Origin: Mucilaginibacter sabulilitoris | Lineage (GTDB): Bacteria; Bacteroidota; Bacteroidia; Sphingobacteriales; Sphingobacteriaceae | DNA: 64,000 nucleotides | Assembly: GCF_034262375.1 (NCBI RefSeq) | Contig: NZ_CP139558.1 | Location: 7,440,001 to 7,504,000 of the forward strand | Direction: 5' to 3' | Shown: positions 1 to 8,588 of the stretch, piece after piece | Position numbering within the stretch: the first letter of the stretch is position 1 | How the letters are laid out: each line of letters starts with the position of its first letter | The notes under the pieces: generated by a model | Databases searched by the model: none | Told to the model about the DNA's origin: nothing | What the model saw: only the letters and a program-made list of their open reading frames with translations | Program-made: the position numbers and the translations under genes

Positions 1-2125
1 CACATAGCCCGTTAATAACATGTGTTTGCTGGTTGGCAAACGTACATGGCGAATTGTTATCAATAGTAACATTGATGGTTATTGGCGTACGGGCAGCCGA
101 CTGGCAACCCGTAGCGTTAACCGCGGCTACATAATAAGTAGTAGTACTAAACAGAGCTGGAGTTTTAAAGGAAGTGCCCGTAAAAACCGCGGTACTTGCC
201 GCGGCCGAGGTATACCAGTTATAAGTAATACCTGTTTGCGCGTTGGTTACATTGATCGTAGCAGTTTGGCCCGCGCCGATAGTTGCGTTATTTACAGCCA
301 GAACCGGTGCTGCAGGTTTGGGCTGTACGGTAACTATTGCTTTAACACGGGTACCGCTTACACAGCCAGTGGCGTTTACAGCCTCGGCATAATAATTTGT
401 ATTGGCATGCAGTGCCGGGCTGGTGAAGTTAGTACCTGTGAATAAAACGGTACCGCCCGTTGCAGCGCTGTACCAGTTATAAGTTTGGCCGGCCACAGGG
501 TTAGCAATTTCCAGTACAGCTACATCGCCATCGCAAATAGCTGCGTTTGACGCGGTAAGCGTTGGCACCGCGGGTAACGGACTTATAGTCGCTGTTACTT
601 TGGTACGTGTAGTGCTTACACAGGTACCGCCTGTTGAAGCTTCGGCATAAAAGCTGGTGGTTGCAGTTAATTCTCCAGAATCAAAAGTATTACCGGTAAA
701 TAAAGCTGTACCGCCTGTTGCGGCAGCGTACCATTTAACAGTTACACCTGTAACAGGAGTAGCTGCAAATACCGCCGATGATCCGGGACATACGGTAACG
801 CTGGCATTAGCAACCACCGGTGCCGCCGGAATTTGATTAACATTGATTGTTACAGGAGCCCGGTCAGATGCCGTTGCACAGCCCGCGCGGGTAGCCGATA
901 CATAATAAGTAGTATTGGCAGTTAAAGCAGGTGTAGTAAAAGTAGCACCCGTTGCTACTACAGAGCCGCCGGTTGCCTGGGAGTACCAGGTAAAAGTAGT
1001 GCCGGGAGCATTTGAAGTAGCCGTTAATGCAATAGTACTACCGGCGCATAGTTGTGCGTCGGTTACTGCTACGTTATTAATTCTTATGATAGGTTTAGGA
1101 ATAATTACTTCAGCCTCATTTAAATTTAAGGTTGATAATACACTGGCAATCCCGCCAAGGCGCAGCTGAACACGGTCAAATACTTTGGTGGGGGCATAGG
1201 TAACGGTAAACGTTTGCCTGTTGTTACTCAGGTCAAGTAAACGCAAACGGAGCAGCGAACCGCTTAACTGCTGTGTATCATTATTATCCGTATTACCATT
1301 AAAGGTTGATACGGCTATGTTTGTTAAGATCCCGGCATCAAGCAATGCTTTGGGCAGGGATAACGTGAGGCGTACAGAATCGCCTACAACAGATTGGGTT
1401 TGAAATATAATGGTTTGCTGTGCAAAGGCACCTAATGCGCCAACACCAGCGTTTAAGGTTGATGCCGTATTAATATTACCATCTATTGCATTTTGAGGAT
1501 TTACTACCCCGCCTACATTTAAACCCAGGCCAAGCAACGCCGAAGAAATACCATGTAACTCATCATAAGCGGTATTACAAACCGGAGGGCCCGGCGTGGA
1601 ATAAAAAGCATCGTATACGTATATTGTGCTTAAAGCACCTAAAAGGCCGCCGTTAAGCGTAACCCTTATCCTGTCATAGGCCGTTGCCGGCGAAAAGATA
1701 AACTCCAACTGGTTATTGCTGCTGGCAACACTCGCGAGCGTTGGCGCCGTTACCGGCGTACCTGCTACATTACCGTTATAAGGAGTGATGATTACACCTC
1801 CAAGCGCGGTTACATCAAGCAGGTTATCACCGGTTCCCAGCTTAATGGTTAACGGTGTATTAGCCGCAACTGCCCCACCCGGAAATATAAGCTCCTGGTA
1901 TGTAGCGGCCAAAAGACCCACCGGTACGTTTAACGTGGAATGGGATTGCAAATTTGCATCAACAGCATTTGCCTGTTCAGTAACTACACAGCCTATACAA
2001 AGCAAACCTGTTGCCCCGCTCTTTTGGGTAGTTGCAAAATGGCGTTGTCCAAAGATTTGGCTTGTAGCACATAATAACAGGCATAACACTATTATGTACC
2101 TGCTATAAAAGGTAAAGGTTCTCAT
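1..2125 (-). CDS. Secreted multi-Ig-domain surface protein (C-terminus outside window)
   Basis: The minus strand is open from an ATG at 2125 to the window edge, about 708 codons, so the C-terminus is missing. The protein begins MRTFTFYSRY and has a hydrophobic signal peptide ending near IFGQ. The first half is a non-repetitive region that twice shows a motif around LNVGGVVNPQNAIDGN and reads like a secreted adhesin head. Coordinates 60-1080 encode four tandem repeats of about 80-85 residues, each with a WY(S/A/T)xA(T/A)GG or related core and an ending like TTYYVxAxxxxGC. This matches the Ig-like (CHU_C-associated, Ig_7) domains of large Bacteroidota surface or gliding adhesins. A type IX secretion tail or CHU_C domain would be expected beyond the window; that is inference. 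It is divergent from the NTPase gene. A TACATTTG sequence (2127-2134, minus) directly abuts the start codon; if it is the promoter, the true start would be further downstream. Confidence 0.85.
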   Translation of the reverse strand, partial: MRTFTFYSRYIIVLCLLLCATSQIFGQRHFATTQKSGATGLLCIGCVVTEQANAVDANLQSHSTLNVPVGLLAATYQELIFPGGAVAANTPLTIKLGTGDNLLDVTALGGVIITPYNGNVAGTPVTAPTLASVASSNNQLEFIFSPATAYDRIRVTLNGGLLGALSTIYVYDAFYSTPGPPVCNTAYDELHGISSALLGLGLNVGGVVNPQNAIDGNINTASTLNAGVGALGAFAQQTIIFQTQSVVGDSVRLTLSLPKALLDAGILTNIAVSTFNGNTDNNDTQQLSGSLLRLRLLDLSNNRQTFTVTYAPTKVFDRVQLRLGGIASVLSTLNLNEAEVIIPKPIIRINNVAVTDAQLCAGSTIALTATSNAPGTTFTWYSQATGGSVVATGATFTTPALTANTTYYVSATRAGCATASDRAPVTINVNQIPAAPVVANASVTVCPGSSAVFAATPVTGVTVKWYAAATGGTALFTGNTFDSGELTATTSFYAEASTGGTCVSTTRTKVTATISPLPAVPTLTASNAAICDGDVAVLEIANPVAGQTYNWYSAATGGTVLFTGTNFTSPALHANTNYYAEAVNATGCVSGTRVKAIVTVQPKPAAPVLAVNNATIGAGQTATINVTNAQTGITYNWYTSAAASTAVFTGTSFKTPALFSTTTYYVAAVNATGCQSAARTPITINVTIDNNSPCTFANQQTHVINGLC

Positions 2126-2472
2126 GCAAATGTAGTTAAGGTAGGCGTAATTATTATTACACGTTCAAAACTACATAGCACTTTAAGAATATTATTAATA
2201 CATCTTATTCACTTATTCGGCACTATATAAATTATGTTCATTAATATAATTAATGTTCATTTTGTTCATTAAATATTATTTTAAAACCTATAGCTCTACA
2301 TTACACGTAAACACACAAAACTATAGCGAAAACCAAGGATTTCGCCAAAATATGATTGCAACATTATCTGATATTAACACCGTATAATAATAATGACCAT
2401 TATTAATTGTGCAATTAACAACAAAGTATTTGGATTAATTGTGTACAAAAAACAACCTAATTTCTTGAGCCT
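2126..2472. promoter_or_regulatory. AT-rich divergent intergenic region with repeated GTTCATT boxes
   Basis: This 347-base gap separates the divergent adhesin and NTPase genes. It holds three copies of GTTCATT (2236-2242, 2255-2261, 2264-2270). A perfect inverted repeat, CATTAAT-ata-ATTAATG (2239-2255), overlaps the first two. The layout looks like an operator or promoter region, but the binding protein is unknown. I see no RNA gene or convincing ORF here. Confidence 0.4.
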
Positions 2473-5043
2473 ATGATCTCCTTTTCACCAGTCCAATTTG
2501 AAACATTGAAAGCCCGTGTACTTGCCAATGCCAATATCAGAAGCATTACCCCGGGCGACTGCAAGGCTCTTGCACTACAGATCTACAGTAAGACAAAACT
2601 AACGGTTAGCGAAACCACTTTAAAACGGGTATACGGATTTGCATATAGTAAATTTAAACCCTCTTTATTCACCATTGATGTTTTAGCCAAATTCTGCGGC
2701 TTTGAAGGCTGGGATAATTTTTGTGCCCAGGAGAATGTACCTTCTGCGAAGTCACAAAATGAACATGTTGATTGGAAAACCCTTAGTCATAATGCGGCTA
2801 AAATCACGCATTTTACTTTACAGGCTTTAAAAAATCGCTCGGGCATTCCGTTTCATCAAACTATACGCAGAAAATTTATTGATGATCATTTTGATGAGTT
2901 TCTGAGGGGTGACTACACCGCCACCGTATTTACCGCGCCTTCGGGCTATGGAAAAACAATTGGACTTTGCCATTGGATAGATGAAAAATTAGAATCAGAT
3001 ACCAATGACATCATCTTATTCTTTAGCAGCAGCGCCCTGATGAACGTTTTTTTAAGCGGTCGTGACCTTAACGACTGGCTGCTGGCCCTGCTGGGCTATT
3101 CGCACGAGGAAGATATTGAAGCCTTGTTTGATATCAATAAACGCAATGGCGGTAAGTTTTACCTTATTATTGACGGGTTTGATGAACACATGTTTAAAAA
3201 CGACCAGTTTGAACTGGTGCTTACCCAGTTAATGGATATTTTCTCCTTTTATCAGTCGCACGAATGGTTTAAGCTGGTTTTAACCATGCGATCGGCCAAC
3301 TGGATCAATAACAAACATAACATGGAGTTTGGCTTAAAAAACTGGTTCACCGGATTTATAACAGACCATGACTTAACCACCAATGTACCTTTATTTAATA
3401 TTCAGGAAATCAAACAGTTGTGTCGAAACATCAATCCACTCATTCAGAGTTTTATAGCTATTGATGTAGTTAATAACTTTAACCACCCGTTATACTTTCA
3501 ATTTTATTACAAACAGCATAAGAATAATTTTTCGCTCAACAATATCGATCATATCTGTATATATGAACTGATTTCCATATTTATACTCAATAAAGTTTAT
3601 CTGGGGCACTATGCTACCGAAAAGATCTTGTTACTGAAAGGGTTGGTTGATGAAATGGATTTCAAGAGCGGCGTTTATGAGCTCGATAAATTTAAATGCA
3701 ACGATCTGCTTAAACAATATAGTCATGCCTATAACGAATTATTAAGCATCGGTTTTTTAAGAGAAGTTAATTCAAGCAATGGTTTTCAGTTTAAAACCCT
3801 GGTACAATTTGGTAACAATAATTTTTTAGAATTCACGGTAGCCAGAAAGCTCCTTTTAGATAATAACCAGCGGTTTGACCTGCAACTGATCAAATTACTC
3901 AATAACGCGTTTAGTGAAAGCAAACATAAATTACCGGTGATAAAATGGTGCGTAATACATGCCATTAAGAACGGGCAGCAGGAAAGTTTTGAGCTTTTGG
4001 CACAAACCGGCCTTAACCCCAAAGAAAAATCTGAACTCATCGTTTTTTTAGGCGACCTGCTTCAAAAGATATGCTTCGCGTCAAATAACTCCGAAACCAC
4101 GGCCAACTATTTTAAACAGGATTGCGGCGATGGCCTGTTTTATTATTTCTTTGGCATGGAACTGATCCATGTTGATTACAAAAAGGCCCTACAAGTTTTA
4201 TTAAAGTTTGAGCTTTCTGACCACAAAAAGATACTTACCTACACCGCCCTGGCAACTATAGCCATACTTCAGCTGGATGTTAAACAACTGGAAGATTATC
4301 TTGCAAAACTCAAAAACTTCCCGCGGCATGATTTTCAGCAGTTTGCTATAAATCCGCTGCACTGCTTAAATGCAATTTATCAGTACTTGAAATATGGCAT
4401 AATAAGGAAAGATTTTTTTGCCGAGGCAACGCGGTTCTACTTCAATCCACCAAAACAGATTGAAGGTGTGTATGATAAAAAAGCGAATGATCTTACTTAC
4501 CTGCTGGCTGCTTACTCTACGCTCATTTGTCAGAAGCCATTTAAAACATTACGATTTGTTAACACACTGAATAAGATAGACAAACCTGGCGCCGAAACAT
4601 CATTTGCCTATAATTTCTTTTTGAAAATAGTCGCGTCTGATGCTTCTTTCGTGCTTGACCGCAAAGCCGTGCTAACAGATAACAGCAATTCTATTTCAAT
4701 ATCCTACAAACAGGAAGAATACCTGTTCACCCCTTTTATGAAGGCGTTGTTTTACAGCCTCAAAATAAAAAACGCCATTATAAATAATGATTATTCATCC
4801 ATCAGCGGGTATTTGAATTGTTTAAACCAGGTGTCGGACGAGTCTGGAAACAAGCTCCCTAAATTATTTATATATTTTACTATTCTTAACAATGAACAAT
4901 TGACAAACCTCGATCCTCAACTATACAAACAGGTATCTTATAACCATACCAAATTACTGCGCGAATGCGGCTTAAGCCCCGATATATTTGTAAAGTCAAA
5001 AGACGCTCATCCCCTGGAGCTGAAAGTAAAAGTTAACAACTGA
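2473..5043 (+). CDS. STAND/NACHT-like P-loop NTPase with N-terminal HTH-like region
   Basis: An 856-residue protein of unrecognised specific function. Residues 1-85 form a helical module (TLKRVYGF, LAKFCGFEGWDNF) that recurs at the N-terminus of Bacteroidota regulators and may bind DNA or protein. Residues 155-162 are a Walker A loop (APSGYGKT). Residues 231-238 (LIIDGFDE) are a Walker B with the extra acidic residue typical of STAND ATPases, and LVLTMRSANW near 270 looks like the sensor strand. The remaining 550 residues are helical and Lys/Asn/Phe-rich, and could be a winged-helix plus TPR-like superhelix. No effector domain, signal peptide or membrane segment is evident. It stands alone between oppositely oriented genes, so it has no operon partner. 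STAND proteins act as ligand-triggered switches in regulation or anti-phage defence; which applies here cannot be told from sequence. Confidence 0.75.
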   Translation: MISFSPVQFETLKARVLANANIRSITPGDCKALALQIYSKTKLTVSETTLKRVYGFAYSKFKPSLFTIDVLAKFCGFEGWDNFCAQENVPSAKSQNEHVDWKTLSHNAAKITHFTLQALKNRSGIPFHQTIRRKFIDDHFDEFLRGDYTATVFTAPSGYGKTIGLCHWIDEKLESDTNDIILFFSSSALMNVFLSGRDLNDWLLALLGYSHEEDIEALFDINKRNGGKFYLIIDGFDEHMFKNDQFELVLTQLMDIFSFYQSHEWFKLVLTMRSANWINNKHNMEFGLKNWFTGFITDHDLTTNVPLFNIQEIKQLCRNINPLIQSFIAIDVVNNFNHPLYFQFYYKQHKNNFSLNNIDHICIYELISIFILNKVYLGHYATEKILLLKGLVDEMDFKSGVYELDKFKCNDLLKQYSHAYNELLSIGFLREVNSSNGFQFKTLVQFGNNNFLEFTVARKLLLDNNQRFDLQLIKLLNNAFSESKHKLPVIKWCVIHAIKNGQQESFELLAQTGLNPKEKSELIVFLGDLLQKICFASNNSETTANYFKQDCGDGLFYYFFGMELIHVDYKKALQVLLKFELSDHKKILTYTALATIAILQLDVKQLEDYLAKLKNFPRHDFQQFAINPLHCLNAIYQYLKYGIIRKDFFAEATRFYFNPPKQIEGVYDKKANDLTYLLAAYSTLICQKPFKTLRFVNTLNKIDKPGAETSFAYNFFLKIVASDASFVLDRKAVLTDNSNSISISYKQEEYLFTPFMKALFYSLKIKNAIINNDYSSISGYLNCLNQVSDESGNKLPKLFIYFTILNNEQLTNLDPQLYKQVSYNHTKLLRECGLSPDIFVKSKDAHPLELKVKVNN

Positions 5044-5060
5044 ACGCGAAATCCGTAAAG

Positions 5061-6809
5061 CTATTTCCCCCCTGATTCCGCACGGACCTTTTTCACTTCT
5101 GACGCCGTAACCAAACTACTGTTATTTCCGAAATTGTTGCGGATATAGGTAAGCACTTTGGCAATTTGATCATCGCTCAGGAAATTATGTTTGGGCATTA
5201 CACTATTATAGGGTTTATTTTTCACCTTAACCGGACCTTCAAGGCCATTAAGTATAACTCTTATGGCCAGGTCCTTTTCCATGTATTTACCGCCCGTAAC
5301 CCACTCCGAGCCGCTTAGCGGCGGAAAGAGGTTACCGTCGCCTTTACCATTTTTTTGATGGCAGTTAGCGCAATAGGTAGCATATAACTTTGCACCGCTG
5401 CCCAGCATACCGCTCATGAGGTTATTGCGCATTACATCTGGTATTTTAAAGCCGGGCAGTTTTTTCCTTAATTCCATTTTGGACAACTGGGCAGCGGTAA
5501 ATTTGGTTCTGTCGCCCTGGTAAAATATCCGCCATACCTTCCCTTTTTCTGTTTCGCTTATATATAACGAACCATCGGGACCCATGGAAAGCCCCATGGG
5601 CCGGTAAACGGCATCACTTACACTTACTACTGTATTGCGGCCGGCAAAGCCGTCGGCAAAAATTTCCCACTTGCCGGTGGGTACGCCATTTTTAAAAGGC
5701 ACAAAACAAACAAAAAAGCCAGCCTGCGGATAAGGTGAACGGTTAGTGGACCCGTGAAAGGCTATGAAGGCGCCATTTTTATACCGTTCCGGGAACTGGT
5801 TACCGGTATAAAAAAGCAGATCATTAGGCGCCCAATGCGCTTGGAAAGCCATAATGGGCTGCGCATACTTTGCGCCATTCCCAACTTTTTTACCGTCGCC
5901 GCCATATTCGGGATTTAACAATTTCTTCTTTTTAAAAGGGTCATAATAATAATAGGGCCAGCCTACATCTGTACCCTGCTTCACCTTTATAAATTCTTCG
6001 GCAGGTAGTATGGCACTTTGCCACCCGCTGAATTTTTTAGGAAACTGCAGCCGCAGATCGTCGCGTCCGTGCGCCACAACGTATAAACAACTGTCGGCAG
6101 TGTTCCAGTCCATAGCTACCACACTACGCAAGCCGGTGGCGTAACGTATACCATCTTTTTGCTGCTGATTTGGTTTTGCCTCATCAAACTGCCATATACC
6201 TCCATAATTTTTAAGCAGCGGACAACCTTTAACACCCATAGAACCAGGTACCCGGTTTTGCACCTGGCAAGCATTTGAAGGGGCGCCGAAAGCCACATAC
6301 ATATGGCCCTTATTGTCAAAAGCAAGCGGTTTGGCATCATGTTCATGGGGTGAGTTTGTATCATGCAGGATCAGCTCCAGCGGCCCGTCCGGAACCAGCG
6401 TTTTAGGATTTAGTTTGGTGCGATAAACGTTAACCTCCGAACTGAAATACAGATATCCTTTATGTACACGCATGCCTGTGCCATAACTTCCTTTATCCTC
6501 GTAGTCGGCAAACTTTTTTATAATATCGGCCTTGCCATCGTGATTGGTATCGCGCAAGGCGACATTACCCCCTGTAGAATCCGGAAACCGCAGCTTTACA
6601 TAAACATCGCCATTGCTGTTAACCGCCAGGTGACGGGCACGCCCCTCCAAGCTATCAACCACTGCTACGGCCCTGAAATTGCCGGGCAGAAATAACCCGC
6701 CGTTGTTTTTGTCAGCTACCGGGAGCGGGTGTTTTTTTGGGGGAATTGTAAAACCAATAATAAAAAGGGCGGCAACAGCTATCAGAAATATAGGGGTGTA
6801 TTTTTTCAT
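5061..6809 (-). CDS. PQQ-type sugar (glucose/sorbosone) dehydrogenase fused to cytochrome c
   Basis: A 582-residue exported protein with an N-terminal hydrophobic segment (residues 5-22) that is a signal peptide or anchor. Residues of about 45-430 are a beta-propeller of the glucose/sorbosone dehydrogenase type, recognised by runs such as DTNHDGKAD, AFDNKGHMYVAFG and MGLSMGPDGSLYISE. Residues of about 470-565 form a class I cytochrome c domain with the haem motif CANCH (480-484) and a probable axial Met in SVMPKH (Met538). This suggests periplasmic oxidation of a sugar or polyol, with electrons passed through the fused haem to the respiratory chain. The substrate cannot be read from sequence. 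The gene is single, convergent with the NTPase gene (17-base gap) and divergent from the permease gene. Confidence 0.82.
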   Translation of the reverse strand: MKKYTPIFLIAVAALFIIGFTIPPKKHPLPVADKNNGGLFLPGNFRAVAVVDSLEGRARHLAVNSNGDVYVKLRFPDSTGGNVALRDTNHDGKADIIKKFADYEDKGSYGTGMRVHKGYLYFSSEVNVYRTKLNPKTLVPDGPLELILHDTNSPHEHDAKPLAFDNKGHMYVAFGAPSNACQVQNRVPGSMGVKGCPLLKNYGGIWQFDEAKPNQQQKDGIRYATGLRSVVAMDWNTADSCLYVVAHGRDDLRLQFPKKFSGWQSAILPAEEFIKVKQGTDVGWPYYYYDPFKKKKLLNPEYGGDGKKVGNGAKYAQPIMAFQAHWAPNDLLFYTGNQFPERYKNGAFIAFHGSTNRSPYPQAGFFVCFVPFKNGVPTGKWEIFADGFAGRNTVVSVSDAVYRPMGLSMGPDGSLYISETEKGKVWRIFYQGDRTKFTAAQLSKMELRKKLPGFKIPDVMRNNLMSGMLGSGAKLYATYCANCHQKNGKGDGNLFPPLSGSEWVTGGKYMEKDLAIRVILNGLEGPVKVKNKPYNSVMPKHNFLSDDQIAKVLTYIRNNFGNNSSLVTASEVKKVRAESGGK

Positions 6810-7026
6810 TACAATCTTAAAAGATGATGTTTTTGAGCAACGATATATCCTGCTATAAAGGATTTTACGCCTTAAATGTTTAAATAAAGACTCTTATTTT
6901 TACCAGAAATTGTACCCTGGTAAATTTTGCAAGCTTTTATCCGGCAACTTAAACCCCCGTTTAATTTTGTTTTAATGTGCTTATCCTATAAATATTCTAT
7001 CTTTCCTGTAAAAATTACTCCATGTT

Positions 7027-8346
7027 ATGCCCGCACCATCCCCAGAAAAAAACAAATTAGGCTTATGGACAAGCACCTCCCTTGTGGTTGGTAACATGAT
7101 TGGCGCCGGGGTATTTTTAATGCCTGCGGCAATGGCATCTTTTGGCAGCATTGGTTTGCTGGGCTGGGTGTTTTCGGCAATAGGTTCTTATTTTCTGGCA
7201 AAAGTTTTCAGTAACCTGAGCAAATTGCTGCCACACGCAACCGGTGGCCCCTACGCCTATACCCGTAGCGGCCTTGGCGATTTTGCCGGTTTCCTGGTAG
7301 CCTGGGGATACTATCTGGCGGTTTCATGCGCTAATGCAGCTATTACTATTTCGTTTGTAAGCGCACTGAGCACATTTTTTCCGGTACTGGCGTCAAGCGC
7401 TGTTACGGCTATAGCTACAGGTTTGTGTACCATATGGCTGCTTACCTATATTAATACACGTGGGGTGGTTACCGGGGGTAAAGTACAGCTCATTACTACC
7501 ATATTAAAAATAACCCCGCTGGTGCTGGTAGCTATAGGTGGCTTATTTTTTATACAGGTTAAAAACTTTACACCTTTTAACGGAAGCGGAACGTCTGTGT
7601 ATGCAGCCTTAACAGCTACTGCTACCATGACCATGTTTGCCTTTATTGGCATTGAGAGCGCCACGGTGCCCGCAGGCAGCGTGGCCGATCCGGAAAAAAC
7701 CATTCCGCGCGCTACTTTGCTGGGCTTATTGATAGCAACGCTGGTATATGTTTTAAGCAGTTTTAGCGTGATGGGCATTATCCCGGCCGCTTCGCTGCAG
7801 CGCTCGGTTACCCCCTTTGCCGATGCCGCCGTGGTAATATATGGCAGCAGTGCGCGCTATTGGGTGAGCGCCGGTATAGCTATTGCCGCGTTTGGTTCCC
7901 TAAACGGCTGGACATTATTACAGGGCCAGATGCCCTTTGCCATTGCCAACGATAAATTATTCCCGGCGGCATTTGCCCGGCAAAATAAAAAAGGAGTGCC
8001 CTATGTAGGTATTTTGGTGAGCAGCGTTATGGTATCCCTGTTCATGAGCATGAATTATACCAAAGGCCTGGTAGAGCAGTTTAAGTTTCTGCTGTTGTTG
8101 TCTTTATTATCCATACTTATCCCCTATCTCTTGTCGGCTGCGGCTTATCTCATTATCAGGGTAAAGCAGAAACAGGTAAACGGTTTAACCGGCGCGGTTA
8201 CACTGGCAATTTTAGCATTTGGCTATGCCTTATGGACCATCGCCGGCACGGGTAAGGAAGCCGTGTACTACGGTTTTTTACTGCTGATGGGCGGTATCCC
8301 GTTTTATGTTTGGCTGGCTTATAAGAAGAATAGCGAAGCGGAGTAA
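7027..8346 (+). CDS. APC-superfamily amino-acid permease, AdiC-like
   Basis: A 439-residue integral membrane protein with about 12 hydrophobic segments. The first helix carries VGNMIGAGVFLMPA, the substrate-backbone binding signature of the APC family. The pattern GGPYAYTRSGLGDFAGF, the FIGIESATVPAG segment in helix 6 and GSLNGWTLLQGQ in helix 8 resemble E. coli AdiC (arginine:agmatine antiporter) and basic amino-acid/polyamine antiporters. It probably exchanges or imports an amino acid or polyamine across the inner membrane; the substrate is uncertain. No decarboxylase gene is adjacent, which argues against a dedicated acid-resistance pair. It starts at ATG 7027 and is followed by repeats and a palindromic terminator. 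Confidence 0.85.
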   Translation: MPAPSPEKNKLGLWTSTSLVVGNMIGAGVFLMPAAMASFGSIGLLGWVFSAIGSYFLAKVFSNLSKLLPHATGGPYAYTRSGLGDFAGFLVAWGYYLAVSCANAAITISFVSALSTFFPVLASSAVTAIATGLCTIWLLTYINTRGVVTGGKVQLITTILKITPLVLVAIGGLFFIQVKNFTPFNGSGTSVYAALTATATMTMFAFIGIESATVPAGSVADPEKTIPRATLLGLLIATLVYVLSSFSVMGIIPAASLQRSVTPFADAAVVIYGSSARYWVSAGIAIAAFGSLNGWTLLQGQMPFAIANDKLFPAAFARQNKKGVPYVGILVSSVMVSLFMSMNYTKGLVEQFKFLLLLSLLSILIPYLLSAAAYLIIRVKQKQVNGLTGAVTLAILAFGYALWTIAGTGKEAVYYGFLLLMGGIPFYVWLAYKKNSEAE

Positions 8347-8382
8347 GCGGGTTGCTGGGTCTTATGGGTGCAAAGGAAAACT

Positions 8383-8479
8383 ATGTCATTGCGAGCGCAG
8401 CGTGGCGATCTCACAAGATAAGTAACAAACTTTGCCTATGCAACCTGCATGATGAGATTGCTGCGCTCGCAATGACATG
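8383..8479. repeat. Imperfect inverted repeat, REP-like element
   Basis: The left arm begins ATGTCATTGCGAGCGCAG (8383-8400). The right arm ends CTGCGCTCGCAATGACAT (8461-8478), a perfect 18-base inverted match, and TGAGAT/ATCTCA extends it with a 5-base interruption. The arms enclose about 40 unrelated bases. The same core (GAGATTGCTTCG...CTCGCAATGACG) returns at 8545-8571, so this is one copy of a dispersed family. Confidence 0.75.
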
Positions 8480-8490
8480 ATTTTTAAATC

Positions 8491-8526
8491 AAGAAGCCCG
8501 TAAAGTTTAAACTTTACGGGCTTCTT
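8491..8526. terminator. Bidirectional rho-independent terminator
   Basis: A perfect 36-base palindrome with two 18-base arms (AAGAAGCCCGTAAAGTTT and its complement) with AT-rich flanks. It lies between the convergent permease gene (+) and GH92 gene (-) and can terminate both. Confidence 0.85.
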
Positions 8527-8544
8527 TTTACTCTGTACAGCATA

Positions 8545-8571
8545 GAGATTGCTTCGTACCTCGCAATGACG
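8545..8571. repeat. Further copy of the TCATTGCGAG dispersed repeat
   Basis: The segment pairs GAGATTGCTTCG with CTCGCAATGACG. It shares the GAGATTGC...CGCAATGAC outline with the right arm of the element at 8383-8479. Confidence 0.6.
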
Positions 8572-8588
8572 CGTGGTATTAACCTCTT

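Noticed and set aside
20..2108. Plus-strand open frames across the first 2.1 kb
   Set aside because: They are antisense to the continuous minus-strand Ig-domain gene, have biased compositions and no family features.
2127..2134. TACATTTG as promoter of the adhesin gene
   Set aside because: It matches the -7 box but touches the start codon, and no TTG lies 19-21 bases upstream; left as a note only.
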